A stretch of DNA of 64,000 bases, from contig NZ_JMDW01000008.1 in assembly GCF_000691525.1 (NCBI RefSeq), positions 496,001-560,000 of the forward strand, given 5' to 3'. Positions 8,613 through 17,818 of the stretch are shown here, piece after piece (the stretch's first letter is position 1; each line of letters begins with the position of its first letter). This DNA comes from Mycolicibacterium neoaurum ATCC 25795 (GTDB lineage: Bacteria > Actinomycetota > Actinomycetes > Mycobacteriales > Mycobacteriaceae). The notes under the pieces are model-generated. The model had not been told where the DNA came from, searched no databases, and saw only the letters and a program-made list of their open reading frames with translations. Position numbers and translations under genes: made by a program.

Positions 8613-9056
8613 GTGCCTACTTACACGCCGAAGGCGGGTGACACCACGCGTTCGTGGTACGTCATCGACGCCCAAGACGTGGTGCTCGGCCGGCTCGCCG
8701 TCGAAGCAGCAAAGCTGCTGCGCGGCAAGCACAAGCCGACATTCACGCCCAATGTCGACGGTGGCGATTTCGTCATCGTCATCAACGCCGAGAAGGTCTC
8801 CCTCAGTGGAGACAAGCTCACCAAGAAGTTCGCTTACCGTCACTCGGGTTACCCCGGTGGCCTGCGTCGGCGCACCATCGGCGAGCTGCTGGACAAGCAC
8901 CCCACGCGCGTGGTCGAGAACGCCATCGTCGGGATGCTCCCGCACAACAAGCTGAGCCGTCAGGTGCAGAAGAAGCTGAAGGTGTACGCCGGCCCGGAGC
9001 ATCCGCATGCCGCGCAGCAGCCGATTCCGTTCGAGATCAAGCAGGTGGCGCAGTGA
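8613..9056 (+). CDS. rplM: 50S ribosomal protein L13
   Basis: A 147-aa L13, an early assembly protein of the large subunit. The N-terminal [14 protein letters not shown] block, GKHKPTF, and the C-terminal [14 protein letters not shown] stretch (here [14 protein letters not shown]) are diagnostic. GTG 8613 follows GAGAAGAGAAGG. The start lies well inside a longer open frame whose upstream part is leader. A GTGA overlap couples it to rpsI. Confidence 0.98.
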   Translation: MPTYTPKAGDTTRSWYVIDAQDVVLGRLAVEAAKLLRGKHKPTFTPNVDGGDFVIVINAEKVSLSGDKLTKKFAYRHSGYPGGLRRRTIGELLDKHPTRVVENAIVGMLPHNKLSRQVQKKLKVYAGPEHPHAAQQPIPFEIKQVAQ

Positions 9057-9568
9057 CCGAAGCCGAAGTGACCGAAGTGACCGAAGAGGTCGTCGAGACC
9101 CCGACCGGTGAGTACGTCGAAGAAACCGTCGTCGTCGAAGAAGGTGTCGAAGAGGCCGCCCCGCGCGAGCCCGTCTACATCGATCGCCCCATCCAGACCG
9201 TCGGCCGCCGCAAGGAGGCCGTGGTTCGCGTGCGCCTGGTGCCCGGCACCGGAAAGTTCAATCTGGACGGCCGCTCGCTGGAGGCGTACTTCCCGAACAA
9301 GGTCCACCAGCAGCTGATCAAGGCTCCGCTGGTGACCGTCGATCGGGTGGACAGCTTCGACATCTACGCCCACCTCGATGGTGGCGGCCCGTCCGGCCAG
9401 GCCGGCGCGCTGCGGCTGGCGATCGCTCGTGCACTGATCCTGGTGCAGCCCGAGGATCGTCCCGCACTGAAGAAGGCCGGGTTCCTCACCCGCGACCCGC
9501 GTGCCATCGAGCGCAAGAAGTACGGCCTGAAGAAGGCCCGCAAGGCGCCTCAGTACAGCAAGCGCTGA
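9053..9568 (+). CDS. rpsI: 30S ribosomal protein S9
   Basis: A 171-aa S9. The core ([19 protein letters not shown] to the C-terminal [12 protein letters not shown] tail that reaches the P-site tRNA) is standard. It carries an acidic N-terminal extension of about 40 residues rich in Glu and Val, typical of actinobacterial S9. GTG 9053 overlaps the rplM stop. A strong intrinsic terminator follows. Confidence 0.98.
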   Translation: MTEAEVTEVTEEVVETPTGEYVEETVVVEEGVEEAAPREPVYIDRPIQTVGRRKEAVVRVRLVPGTGKFNLDGRSLEAYFPNKVHQQLIKAPLVTVDRVDSFDIYAHLDGGGPSGQAGALRLAIARALILVQPEDRPALKKAGFLTRDPRAIERKKYGLKKARKAPQYSKR

Positions 9569-9583
9569 TCTGTCGTCTTTCGG

Positions 9584-9624
9584 CCGCCGGGTGTGGAGCA
9601 ATCCACACCCGGCGGTTTCTTTTT
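9584..9624 (+). terminator. Intrinsic terminator of rplM-rpsI
   Basis: A 14-bp perfect stem (CCGCCGGGTGTGGA with its complement) closed by a GCAA tetraloop and followed by TTTCTTTTT. It begins 15 bases after the rpsI stop. Confidence 0.95.
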
Positions 9625-9869
9625 ATCGTGACCTTCTTTGCTCTGTCACCGTCTGCGCTGGTCACACGCCGCTCAAGCCGGTAGCCCGGGGGCCATACCG
9701 AGAGTGATCCAGGTCTCTTCCGGGTTTGATTCCTCGACGCGATGGTGAACCGTGGGGACCGAGGAGCGGGGGCGCGCTTGCGCGTCCGGGCAGATCCGAT
9801 CTGCCGTCGGTACGAGTCAGTCAGCTCGTAGTGAGACCGAACCGCTCCCGCTGACTGAAAGGATGCTCG
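9625..9869. other. Gene-free stretch upstream of the secreted protein
   Basis: Together with the terminator this is a 300-base gap after rpsI. I see no conserved ORF, RNA gene or strong repeat. It presumably holds the promoter and leader of the 9870 gene, which has an AAAGGA-like site 9 bases before its ATG. Confidence 0.6.
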
Positions 9870-10355
9870 ATGAAGAACACCATGATGACGCGTATGACCG
9901 CCGGCGCCGCGATGAGCGGGGCCCTGCTGTTGTTCGGTGGCGCAGCCGTTGCCGCCGCCCAGCCCGAGGACGGCAAGGTCGACCTGTCGATCGGTACCGC
10001 AGGCGTGCTGACCGACGTGCCGGTTACCACGGCCGCGCAGATCGCCGCGGACCTGTGCAAGACGGATCTCGGCGAAGTGACCGTGACCGCGGAGAGCGTG
10101 GACACCGCCGGTGCCCAGCAGAGCGCCTGCACCAACGCGACGGTGGGTCAGGTCGACTTCCGACAGAACGGCCAGCAGCCCGGTGAGGCCACCACGCCGG
10201 CCACCCCGGCGCCGGCCACCGCCGAGGGCGCGTCGTACTCCGAGGAGCCGGTCCAGACCGACGAGCCGGTCACTGACGAGGCCACCGCGGGCTCGACCGA
10301 TGAGGCCACGGAGACCACCGTGACCCCGGTCCCGCAACCGGAGCCGGCCGGTTGA
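9870..10355 (+). CDS. Small secreted protein of unknown function
   Basis: 161 aa. A Sec signal peptide (about residues 1-30, positively charged start, hydrophobic core, AAA-Q cleavage region) leads into a small mature domain of about 70 residues with two cysteines (DLCKTD and QSACTN) that probably form a disulphide. An acidic Pro/Thr/Glu tail follows (TPATPAPATAEG ... PEPAG). The organisation is common in mycobacterial exported proteins, but I do not recognise a family. The gene stands alone between the rpsI terminator and its own terminator. Confidence 0.85.
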   Translation: MKNTMMTRMTAGAAMSGALLLFGGAAVAAAQPEDGKVDLSIGTAGVLTDVPVTTAAQIAADLCKTDLGEVTVTAESVDTAGAQQSACTNATVGQVDFRQNGQQPGEATTPATPAPATAEGASYSEEPVQTDEPVTDEATAGSTDEATETTVTPVPQPEPAG

Positions 10356-10384
10356 TCTGATCGCCGTATTTCAGCTCGCTGAAG

Positions 10385-10430
10385 CCACTGCCCGCGTCCA
10401 TCGGACGCGGGCAGTGGTGTTTCTCCTGGG
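10385..10430 (+). terminator. Terminator after the small secreted protein
   Basis: A 15-bp perfect stem (10385-10399 with 10403-10417) and a three-base loop, then TGTTTCTCC. It separates the secreted-protein gene from glmM. Confidence 0.85.
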
Positions 10431-10505
10431 ATTGGTGGGAATTCTCAGCCGGCCGTCGGGCTGTCAGTTCGCTCTGGGGCGCCCGGGTATGAGAAATTTG
10501 ACGTC

Positions 10506-11843
10506 ATGGCTCGACTGTTCGGCACCGATGGCGTGCGCGGAGTCGCCAATCGGGATCTCACTGCGGAACTGGCGGTGGCGCTCGGTTCGGCGGCCGCGCG
10601 GCGGCTCGGCTCGGTATCGACGACCGGACGCCGGGTAGCGGTCGTGGGACGGGATCCGCGGGCCAGCGGCGAGATGCTCGAGGCCGCGGTCATCGCCGGC
10701 CTGACCAGCGAGGGCGTCGACGCTTTGCGTGTCGGCGTCCTACCCACTCCCGCGGTGGCCTATCTGACCAGTTCCTACGATGCCGACTTCGGCATCATGA
10801 TCTCCGCATCGCATAATCCGATGCCCGATAACGGCATCAAGATCTTCGGGCCGGGCGGGCACAAGCTCGACGATGCCGCCGAGGACCGCATCGAAGAACT
10901 GGTCAGTTCCGGTCCGGGACAGCGTCCGGTCGGGGCCGGTATCGGTCGCGTGGTGGACGCCGAGGATGCGCTGGAGCGCTACCTGCGCCACGTCGCCAAG
11001 GCCGTCACCACACCGCTGGACGGCATCAGGGTGGTCGTCGACTGCGCCAACGGTGCCGGTTACGCCGCCGCTCCGCTGGCCTACCGTGCCGCGGGCGCCG
11101 AGGTGATCGCCCTGAGCGCGGAGCCCAATGGTCTCAACATCAATGCCGATTGCGGTTCCACGCACATGGAGGCGCTCGCGGAGGCGGTCGTCGCGCACGG
11201 TGCGCACCTCGGTCTGGCTCACGACGGTGACGCCGACCGCTGCCTGGCCGTGGATGCCGACGGCCGCATCATCGACGGTGACGCGATCATGGTGATGCTG
11301 GCCCTGGCCATGCAGGAATCACAGGAACTTGCGTCCAACACGCTGGTCACGACGGTGATGAGCAATCTGGGCCTGCATGTCGCGATGCGTGCCGCCGGCA
11401 TCGACGTGCGCACGACCGCCGTCGGTGATCGTTATGTCCTCGAAGAGCTGCGGTCCGGGGAGTTCTCGCTCGGCGGTGAACAGTCCGGACACATCGTGCT
11501 GCCCAGCTTCGGCACCACCGGCGACGGGATAGTCACCGGGCTGCGGCTGATGTCCCGGATGGCCCAGACCCGCAGTACCTTGGCGGACCTGACCGCGCCC
11601 ATGCAGACGATGCCGCAGGTGCTGATCAACGTCGCCGTGCACGACAAGGCGACGGTTGCGCAGGCCCCCGCCGTCCAGGAAGCCGTCGCCGAAGCCGAGG
11701 CAAAGCTCGGCGATACCGGCCGGATCCTGTTGCGGCCCTCCGGAACCGAGCAGGTGGTGCGGGTGATGGTCGAGGCCGCCGATGCCGATACCGCCCGCCA
11801 GCTGGCCGCACAGGTGGCCGAATCGGTGAGCCGACACACCTAG
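10506..11843 (+). CDS. glmM: Phosphoglucosamine mutase
   Basis: A 445-aa GlmM, converting glucosamine-6-phosphate to glucosamine-1-phosphate for UDP-GlcNAc and peptidoglycan synthesis. It carries the catalytic phospho-serine loop ISASHNP (Ser102, the position known for E. coli GlmM), the metal loop DGDADR, the sugar loop GGEQSGH and the phosphate loop [12 protein letters not shown]. It starts at ATG 10506 with [12 protein letters not shown], the family N terminus. The product of glmS, encoded about 7 kb downstream, is its substrate. Confidence 0.98.
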   Translation: MARLFGTDGVRGVANRDLTAELAVALGSAAARRLGSVSTTGRRVAVVGRDPRASGEMLEAAVIAGLTSEGVDALRVGVLPTPAVAYLTSSYDADFGIMISASHNPMPDNGIKIFGPGGHKLDDAAEDRIEELVSSGPGQRPVGAGIGRVVDAEDALERYLRHVAKAVTTPLDGIRVVVDCANGAGYAAAPLAYRAAGAEVIALSAEPNGLNINADCGSTHMEALAEAVVAHGAHLGLAHDGDADRCLAVDADGRIIDGDAIMVMLALAMQESQELASNTLVTTVMSNLGLHVAMRAAGIDVRTTAVGDRYVLEELRSGEFSLGGEQSGHIVLPSFGTTGDGIVTGLRLMSRMAQTRSTLADLTAPMQTMPQVLINVAVHDKATVAQAPAVQEAVAEAEAKLGDTGRILLRPSGTEQVVRVMVEAADADTARQLAAQVAESVSRHT

Positions 11844-11936
11844 CCGCGGAAATCGATCCGCGAAGAGTCGACAGATATCTGAGACGCTTATCTACTCGCC
11901 CGAATGCCCAAGTTCGTAGCGCTACTCGGAGAACCA

Positions 11937-13200
11937 TCACCCGTCTAGTCCGAGAAGCGATGCGCCCCGCGGGGTGAGTCGGAAGCGTAGTGGTTTCCGC
12001 GTCACTGTTTCGATGATCCCGGCGTCATCTAGCCGCTGGAGTCGCGGGCGGGCAAACTGGGTGGATCGACCCATCACATCGGCCAGAGTATGCAGTTTGA
12101 CGGCACGGTTTACGTCGAAGTGGTGGGCCTGGCCCAGGGTGAACAGGATTGAGGCGATATCCCCGGGATCCACGGGAGGAGCCGACTCACGATCGAGTCC
12201 GATGCTCAGCGGAAATTGCTCGTCCGTCACGAGGGCGCGGAGCCGCGCCTCTACTGCGTCGATCTTCTCTCGACGCTCGGAGAGGTCGAGCAGCAGGCGA
12301 TGTTGTGCCTCGGCGATGATCTCCAGCATCGCGATCAGGTAGCGCGTCAGATCGCCACGGTTTCAAAGGATTCTCGGCATCAGTGAAGGCTCGGTAGTAG
12401 CGATCTTTGTTGTCGGCGACCGTTGCCGATAACGCCAGGCTTGCGTATGGAGCCAGCACCTGACGGAGGTCCAGAGCCAGAAGGTAGCGCCCCGTCCGGC
12501 CGTTGCCGTCGTAGAACGGGTGCGCATACTCGAAGATGAAATGCGCGGCGGCAGCCCTGATCAAATGAGGGATTGAGTCGTCGCGACCTTGGCTCAACAT
12601 GACAGTGAGCGCGTCGTCGATCGCCGATTCGGGCATCACTCCGGTGTGTACGATCTTGGTCCCCGACTCGACCGACACCGGACCTTGCCGGAACCGCAGG
12701 CCGTCGGGGGCGTCTTCGTCGCGAATCTCACCTGCGGTGACCGCATCGTAGATTCCCCGGACGTCGTCGAGCGTCTGCGGGCCTTCAGCTTCGTCGCTCC
12801 CGATGTCCAGGTAGAGCCGCACCATCTCCATGAATCGTTTGTTCTCGGTTGGTCGCTCCGCCTGGACCGCCTTGATCGCCGCGCTGATCTCCTTCCGGGT
12901 CGAGCGGACCTGTTCGATCTCGTTGGTCGCCTGAATCTCGTCGATCACCATGCGGTGTAGGTAGTCGTCTCGCGCCCTTCCCGGTAGCCCATCCCACTGG
13001 GCCTGAATCTTCGGTTCGAAGCTCATGATCCGTTCGATCAACGTTGCGACTTCGGGTGTCATCAGCGCGAACATCTGGAAATCGCCGATCATCAGATCCC
13101 AGTGGATGGCGGCAGGAGACTCCCGCCGAGATCGCTCCTCGGCTTGTAGCCCAGCACGATCCCGCTGATAGAAGATCGACTTCAACGTTCTGTACGTCAC
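11937..13200 (-). pseudogene. fic: Fic-family AMP-transferase gene, split by a one-base frameshift
   Basis: The minus-strand frame from GTG 13200 (GGAGA ribosome site, TYRTLKSIF start) carries an N-terminal helical domain with an inhibitory-like TNEIEQ segment and the Fic core HPFYDGNGRTGR. It runs out of frame at 12361-12363 and would stop at 12187. The missing C terminus is encoded one frame over at 11937-12329: RGDLTRYLIAMLE, a helix, and a winged-helix domain. Removing one A from the AAA run on the coding strand restores ENPLNRGDLTRYLIAMLE. Either a recent inactivation or a sequence error; the catalytic motif itself is intact. Local GC is lower than in neighbouring genes, suggesting transfer. 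Confidence 0.85.
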
Positions 13201-13451
13201 TGATCTATCTCCGCATGTGCACTTGATAGCAGCTCGACGGGCCATGCATATTTTATGCAAGGTCCATACTGGATCAAATAGAACCGAGGCGCGCGGTGTC
13301 TATGTCGCATTTGCAGGCAGGTAGACGTCCGTGCATGCCCTCACCGTCGCCGACATACATGACCTTTACGCATGCCGCGTCCATCGCTGCCGCCACACAC
13401 TGGCCGCGGATTGGATGGAACCGCGGCGGTGCCCGGTGCGTCCTATTCCGT

Positions 13452-13751
13452 ATGGGATACATCGACTCGGCGCGGATGGATGTCACCGTGATCCTCGGTG
13501 CCGCGCAGCGGTATGACAGTGTGGCCGGCCTCCTCGATGATGCCGCCGGCCGCGCCCATATGGTGTTCGGTGCCGCCGGGGCGGGGCGGGAGTACGCCGA
13601 CTGCGGCGCGCTCGTGCAACGCGTCGTCACCGAAACCGTGGGCCAGCTCCGGTCTTGGGCTGCGGCGAATCGTGAGATTGCGTCGAGTCTGCGGATCTCG
13701 GCTGCCGATTACGCCGATATCGACGCCCGCGCCGCCCGCCGGATCGGGTGA
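13452..13751 (+). CDS. EspC-like (type VII secretion associated) small protein
   Basis: About 99 aa, or 91 if ATG 13476 is used; neither start has a clear ribosome site. I chose 13452 because family members carry residues before the conserved V-D block. The sequence MDVTVILGAAQRYDSVAGLLDDAA ... GALVQRVVTETVGQLRSWAAANREIASSLR is a two-helix, Ala-rich protein resembling EspC/DUF2580 proteins and, by its place after glmM, the conserved small protein next to glmM in M. tuberculosis. No signal peptide. It is followed 3 bases later by its long Ala/Pro/acidic partner. Confidence 0.7.
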   Translation: MGYIDSARMDVTVILGAAQRYDSVAGLLDDAAGRAHMVFGAAGAGREYADCGALVQRVVTETVGQLRSWAAANREIASSLRISAADYADIDARAARRIG

Positions 13752-13754
13752 GCG

Positions 13755-15071
13755 GTGTTGGAGCAGGGGATGCCCGCCGTCGAGGTGCTGACCGAGTATG
13801 TGCGGGCCTGCCGCCGGCTCGGGCACGACACGCCTGACCCGGTGCTGCTGCACACCGCCTACACCGCAGAGCAGTCGCTGGATCTCGGCGCGCTGGCCGC
13901 CGACTGCCGGACACTGTCGGCCGCTGCTGCCGTTGCCGAAGAGGCGCTGACCGAACAGGAGCGCGCCCAGAATGCGGTGCTGACACAGTGGCACGGTGTC
14001 GGCGGTGACGTCGCCGCCGACTTTCTACGCAGGCATGCCGATGCGGCGGTTGCGGCCGTCGGGAATCTCCGTTGCACGGCAACAGCATTGCGGGATCTCA
14101 CCGATCGCCTGCGACAGCTGGTCGAGGAGAAGGTCGACGCCACCACCGATATCGAGGCGCGTGGTGTTCGCGAGGTGTGGCTCGGGGCGGCGCGGACGGT
14201 GACCACCGGCGCCGGCGACCGCTCGACGGCCAGCGAGCTGGTGGATCAGCAGGTGGCACCTTTTGTCGCCACCGATATCGCCGGTGACTGGGTCCTATCC
14301 ATGCGGTCGACCGAGCGGTCCATCCGCGATGCGTACCGCTCGGCTGCCGATGCGGTGGGCGCGGCCGTCGTGTTCACCGGTCCCGGCCGTCCGGCGCTGC
14401 CGGCGCCGGTGACGGTGGAAAGTACTGCCGTGCAGCCAGTCTCGTATTCTTCACCGGCGACGGTACCCGCGGGGTTCTCGGCCGAGCAGCTGGCGACGCC
14501 CGTGCCGTCTGTGGCCCCGGCCGCTGTGGCGTCACCGGTGGCACAGCCCGTGGCGCCGCCGGAAACGCCTGCCGCCGCATCGCTGCCCCCGGGCGGCGGA
14601 GTGGGTGCCATGCCGTCACCGGCCGCGGGATTGTCCGGCCTGTCGGGTCTGGGCCAGCCGTTCGCGGACATGCTGGGAGGGCTGTTCGGATCGGGTGCTT
14701 CCGGCTTGTCGTCGGACCCTTTCGGAGTGGACGATCCCTTCGACACCGGCGATGACGCGGCGGACGAAGCGCTCGACGAGGAGGACACCGACACCGAGGA
14801 GGAGGCCGATGACGAGGGCGCCGAAGACGAGCAACCCGAAGATGACGAGCCCGAAGAAGAAGCGTCCGAAGATGACGAGTCCGAGGAGCACGGGCCCGGG
14901 GCCGTTACGGCCGATGAGGTGCCGCTCGGTGCCGCCGAGGCAGCGCCGGTTGCCACCCCGGTACCCACGGCATTGCCCGAGCCGCCGGTCGATCCCGCTG
15001 CGCCGGTTGCACCGCCGCCCGCCACACCATGCGAGATCGCTGCCGATGCCCTCCCGCAGGCGGGACCGTGA
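13755..15071 (+). CDS. Conserved Ala/Pro-rich protein with acidic domain
   Basis: 438 aa. Residues 1-200 are helical and Ala-rich (GHDTPDPVLLHTAYTAEQSL ... LTQWHGVGGDVAADFLRRH), with a WHG-like turn reminiscent of WXG100/PE-like secreted helical hairpins. Residues 210-330 are Pro/Ala-rich, about residues 335-380 are almost only Glu and Asp, and the tail is Pro-rich. It matches in position and composition the Ala/Pro-rich protein that follows glmM in M. tuberculosis. GTG 13755 is 3 bases after the preceding stop; an ATG at 13770 with GGAG before it is an alternative. Function unknown; a secreted or cell-envelope role is inferred. Confidence 0.8.
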   Translation: MLEQGMPAVEVLTEYVRACRRLGHDTPDPVLLHTAYTAEQSLDLGALAADCRTLSAAAAVAEEALTEQERAQNAVLTQWHGVGGDVAADFLRRHADAAVAAVGNLRCTATALRDLTDRLRQLVEEKVDATTDIEARGVREVWLGAARTVTTGAGDRSTASELVDQQVAPFVATDIAGDWVLSMRSTERSIRDAYRSAADAVGAAVVFTGPGRPALPAPVTVESTAVQPVSYSSPATVPAGFSAEQLATPVPSVAPAAVASPVAQPVAPPETPAAASLPPGGGVGAMPSPAAGLSGLSGLGQPFADMLGGLFGSGASGLSSDPFGVDDPFDTGDDAADEALDEEDTDTEEEADDEGAEDEQPEDDEPEEEASEDDESEEHGPGAVTADEVPLGAAEAAPVATPVPTALPEPPVDPAAPVAPPPATPCEIAADALPQAGP

Positions 15072-15102
15072 GCTACCGACCGTTGTGCGCTCCGGCGATC
15101 CC

Positions 15103-15162
15103 GCGAACAGACAGGTGTTCCCCCTAGAACCGTGATTCTAGGGGGAACACCTGTCTGCTCGC
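15103..15162. terminator. Long inverted repeat between convergent genes (bidirectional terminator)
   Basis: A 22-bp perfect stem (15108-15129 with 15136-15157) around the 6-base loop CCGTGA, extended by four more pairs after one mismatch. It is placed between the stops of the 13755 gene and the helicase gene. There is no U-run on either strand, so it acts by structure alone or blocks convergent transcription. Confidence 0.8.
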
Positions 15163-15175
15163 GGGGCGGAGAAGG

Positions 15176-16519
15176 TCAGCGCGGGGAACCGGCGCCGCTT
15201 CGGCGCGGCCGGCCACGACGTGCCCCGGCGTTCGCAGCAGGGGAGCCGGAACCGCCGGATCCACTGTGCCGTGCGGGCTTACGCCGACGGCTGGACTGTC
15301 CGGCGGGACGCGCGGCGGGTTGCTCGGGCACGTCGAGCACGATTGGGCCGCTGAACGTGCGCTCGCCGGGGGCGATCTCCTGCAGCACCGGATGGTCCGC
15401 ACCGCGGAACTTGGTCACGGTGGCCTTCACACCCGCCTTGCGGGTGAGCACCTTGACGTCGGAGACCTGGCTGTCCAGCATCAGCGTCACCACGGTGCCC
15501 TCGCTGCCTGCGCGCGCGGTCCGGCCGGACCGGTGCAGGTAGGCCTTGTGCTCGACCGGCGGATCGGCGTGCACCACCAGGTTCACATCGTCGACGTGAA
15601 TGCCGCGAGCGGCGATATCGGTGGCGACCAGCACGGTCGCCGAACCATCCGAGAAGGCACCGAGGTTGCGGGTGCGCGCATTCTGGGACAGGTTGCCGTG
15701 CAACTCTACCGCCGGTACACCGCGCGAATTGAGCTTGCGGGCAAGGCCTTTGGCACCGTACTTGGTACGGGCGAAGACGATGGTCCGACCGGGTGATGCG
15801 GCGAGGTCGGCCAGCACCTCGAAGCGGGCGTCATGCTCGACGTGCAGCACGTGGTGCACCATCGCCGAGACGGGCGACTGCTCGGAGTCCACGCTGTGCA
15901 CGACCGGGTCATGCAGGTACCGCTGGACCAACACGTCGATGCCGTTGTCCAGGGTGGCCGAGAACAGCAGCCGCTGGCCGTCGCGAGGCGTGCGGTCGAG
16001 CAAGCGCTTGACCGGCGGCAGGAAGCCGAGATCGGCCATGTGGTCGGCCTCGTCGAGCACGGTGATCTCCACGCCCGACAGGTCGGCGTGGCCGGACTTG
16101 ACGTGATCTTCGAGCCGGCCGGGGCAGGCGATGACGATATCGACACCGTCGCGCAGCTTTTGGATCTGCGGCTGGGCGCCGACGCCACCGAAGATGGTCA
16201 CCGACTTCAGTCCGGTGGCCTTGGCCAGCGGGGCCAGCGAGGCGTCGATCTGGCTGACCAGTTCCCGGGTCGGGGCGAGGATCAGGGCGCGGAACCGGCC
16301 GGATCGGCGAGGCTGCGGCGCGGCGGTGAGTCGTCCGACCACCGGCAGCAGGAAGGCGTAGGTCTTACCCGATCCGGTCTTGCCGCGGCCCAGGACATCG
16401 CGGCCGGCCAGTGAGTCGGGCAGCGTCGCAGCCTGAATCGGGAAGGGGGACTCGATGCCGCTGGCAGCGAGTGTGGATACAACGGCCTCGGGCAGGCCGA
16501 GGTCGGCAAAGGTGGGCAC
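15176..16519 (-). CDS. DEAD-box ATP-dependent RNA helicase
   Basis: 447 aa. Helicase motifs in order: FPIQAATLPDSLAGRDVLGRG, GKTGSGKT (Walker A), PTRELVSQ, DEAD (LDEADHMADLGF), SAT (LLFSATLD), VLVATDIAARGIH and HRSGRTARAG. The C-terminal 70 residues are basic and rich in Arg, Ser and Gly, typical of RNA-binding tails in RhlE/CsdA-like proteins. Start GTG 16519 is supported by GGAG 7 bases upstream; the open frame continues further without family similarity. Likely role in RNA unwinding during ribosome assembly or cold adaptation. Confidence 0.93.
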   Translation of the reverse strand: MPTFADLGLPEAVVSTLAASGIESPFPIQAATLPDSLAGRDVLGRGKTGSGKTYAFLLPVVGRLTAAPQPRRSGRFRALILAPTRELVSQIDASLAPLAKATGLKSVTIFGGVGAQPQIQKLRDGVDIVIACPGRLEDHVKSGHADLSGVEITVLDEADHMADLGFLPPVKRLLDRTPRDGQRLLFSATLDNGIDVLVQRYLHDPVVHSVDSEQSPVSAMVHHVLHVEHDARFEVLADLAASPGRTIVFARTKYGAKGLARKLNSRGVPAVELHGNLSQNARTRNLGAFSDGSATVLVATDIAARGIHVDDVNLVVHADPPVEHKAYLHRSGRTARAGSEGTVVTLMLDSQVSDVKVLTRKAGVKATVTKFRGADHPVLQEIAPGERTFSGPIVLDVPEQPAARPAGQSSRRRKPARHSGSGGSGSPAANAGARRGRPRRSGAGSPR

Positions 16520-16712
16520 GTAAAAGCTCCAGATAGATAGAGTGCGGTCGTCCTGCCCGGCGCGGGTGATCCCGCGGCGCTCGGTGTGACGATCGGCCAC
16601 GGCGTAGAAATCGCCTTGGCGAAGCGGCAAAAGGCAGAACAGACGATGCCGCTGGGAACCACCCTACCCAATGAGGCATGCGCGCCCCAATTATGAGGCG
16701 CGCATCACCCTC

Positions 16713-17759
16713 TCAGAGGTCGCTGGTAAGGGCGATCAGTTCCTCGGTGAAGCGGTGCGCCTCGGCGCCGTCGAGGGCGAGCGGGTGCACCAGCATGGTG
16801 GTCACCCCGGCCTCCTTGTATGCCGCGAGGCGCTCCTTGACGTATCCGCGCGGACCGACCAGCGAGACGTTGCGGACCAGATCGTCGGGGACCGCGGCGA
16901 TCGCTTCTTCCTTCTTGCCCGCCAGGAACAGGTCCTGGATCTGATCGGCGACCTCACCGAATCCGTAACGGGTGGCCAGTTTGTGATAGAAGTTCTGTCC
17001 CTTGGCGCCCATACCGCCGATGTACAGCGCCAGCTGGGGTTTCGCCCACGCCAACCGGTCTTCGACATCGTCGCCGATGGCGAGGCTGGCGCTGACCATG
17101 ATGTCCAGCGGGCCGAGTGCGGGGTCACGTTTGGCGTAGCCGGCTCGCAGGGAGTCGCCCCACACGTCGTCGGACCTCTCCGGGTAGAAGAAGATCGGCT
17201 GCCATCCGTTGGCGATCTCGGCGGTCAGCTCGACATTCTTCGGCCCGAGCGCGGCGATGTTGATCGGGATATCCTCGCGCACAGGGTGATTGATCAGCCG
17301 CAGCGATTTGCCCAGCCCGGTGCCGCGGTCGGCGGGCAGCGGGATCTGGTAGTGCTTGCCGTCGTAGGCGACCTTCTCGCGGCGCCATACCTGTCGGCAG
17401 ATGTCGACGATCTCGCGGGTGCGTCCCATCGGCGCATCGAAGGGCACACCGTGAAAGCCCTCCATCACCTGCGGGCCGGAGGTGCCGATGCCGAGGCGGA
17501 AACGGCCATCGGAGACGTAATCGAGACCGGCGGCCGTCATCGCCAGCAGAGTGGGGGTTCGCACGTATATCGGGACGACGCCGGTGCCGAGTTCGATCGT
17601 CGAGGTCTTAGCCGCCAGATAGCCGAGCTGGCTGATGGCATCGAACGAGTAGGCCTCGGCGACCAAGGCGATGTCGACGCCGATCTTCTCCAGTTGGACG
17701 ACCTGCTCGGCGGCCTCTTTGAAACCGCCGGCGTAGCTGAGGAAGATGCCAGTGCGCAT
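16713..17759 (-). CDS. LLM-class F420-dependent oxidoreductase
   Basis: 348 aa, luciferase-like TIM-barrel. The blocks VAEAYSFDAISQLGYLAAKTSTIELGTGVVPIYVRTPTLLAM, SDGRFRLGIGTSGPQVMEGFHG and GRTREIVDICRQVWRREKVAYDGKHY are characteristic of mycobacterial F420-dependent members (glucose-6-phosphate dehydrogenase-like fold). The substrate is unknown. The ATG at 17759 lacks a ribosome site but sits 7 bases after a TATAAA-like element, so the mRNA may be leaderless. Confidence 0.88.
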   Translation of the reverse strand: MRTGIFLSYAGGFKEAAEQVVQLEKIGVDIALVAEAYSFDAISQLGYLAAKTSTIELGTGVVPIYVRTPTLLAMTAAGLDYVSDGRFRLGIGTSGPQVMEGFHGVPFDAPMGRTREIVDICRQVWRREKVAYDGKHYQIPLPADRGTGLGKSLRLINHPVREDIPINIAALGPKNVELTAEIANGWQPIFFYPERSDDVWGDSLRAGYAKRDPALGPLDIMVSASLAIGDDVEDRLAWAKPQLALYIGGMGAKGQNFYHKLATRYGFGEVADQIQDLFLAGKKEEAIAAVPDDLVRNVSLVGPRGYVKERLAAYKEAGVTTMLVHPLALDGAEAHRFTEELIALTSDL

Positions 17760-17766
17760 GGCTGCG

Positions 17767-17788
17767 TTTATATCACCAACCAGTTGGT
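17767..17788 (-). promoter_or_regulatory. Leaderless promoter and palindromic operator of the LLM gene
   Basis: On the minus strand TATAAA (17767-17772) ends 7 bases before the ATG. Just upstream, 17775-17788 reads ACCAACCAGTTGGT, a 14-base palindrome (ACCAAC and GTTGGT around CA). This resembles TetR-family operators and would overlap the polymerase site. Confidence 0.55.
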
Positions 17789-17818
17789 TGGACGCTTGTC
17801 GGCCGGACGTTTCGGGCG

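Noticed and set aside
11845..11862. Terminator after glmM
   Set aside because: A 6-bp CGCGGA/TCCGCG stem without a U-run is too weak to call.
13296..13451. N-terminal extension of the EspC-like protein
   Set aside because: Composition (Pro, Arg, Cys, His mix) is unlike the family and the stretch lies in the low-GC insert.
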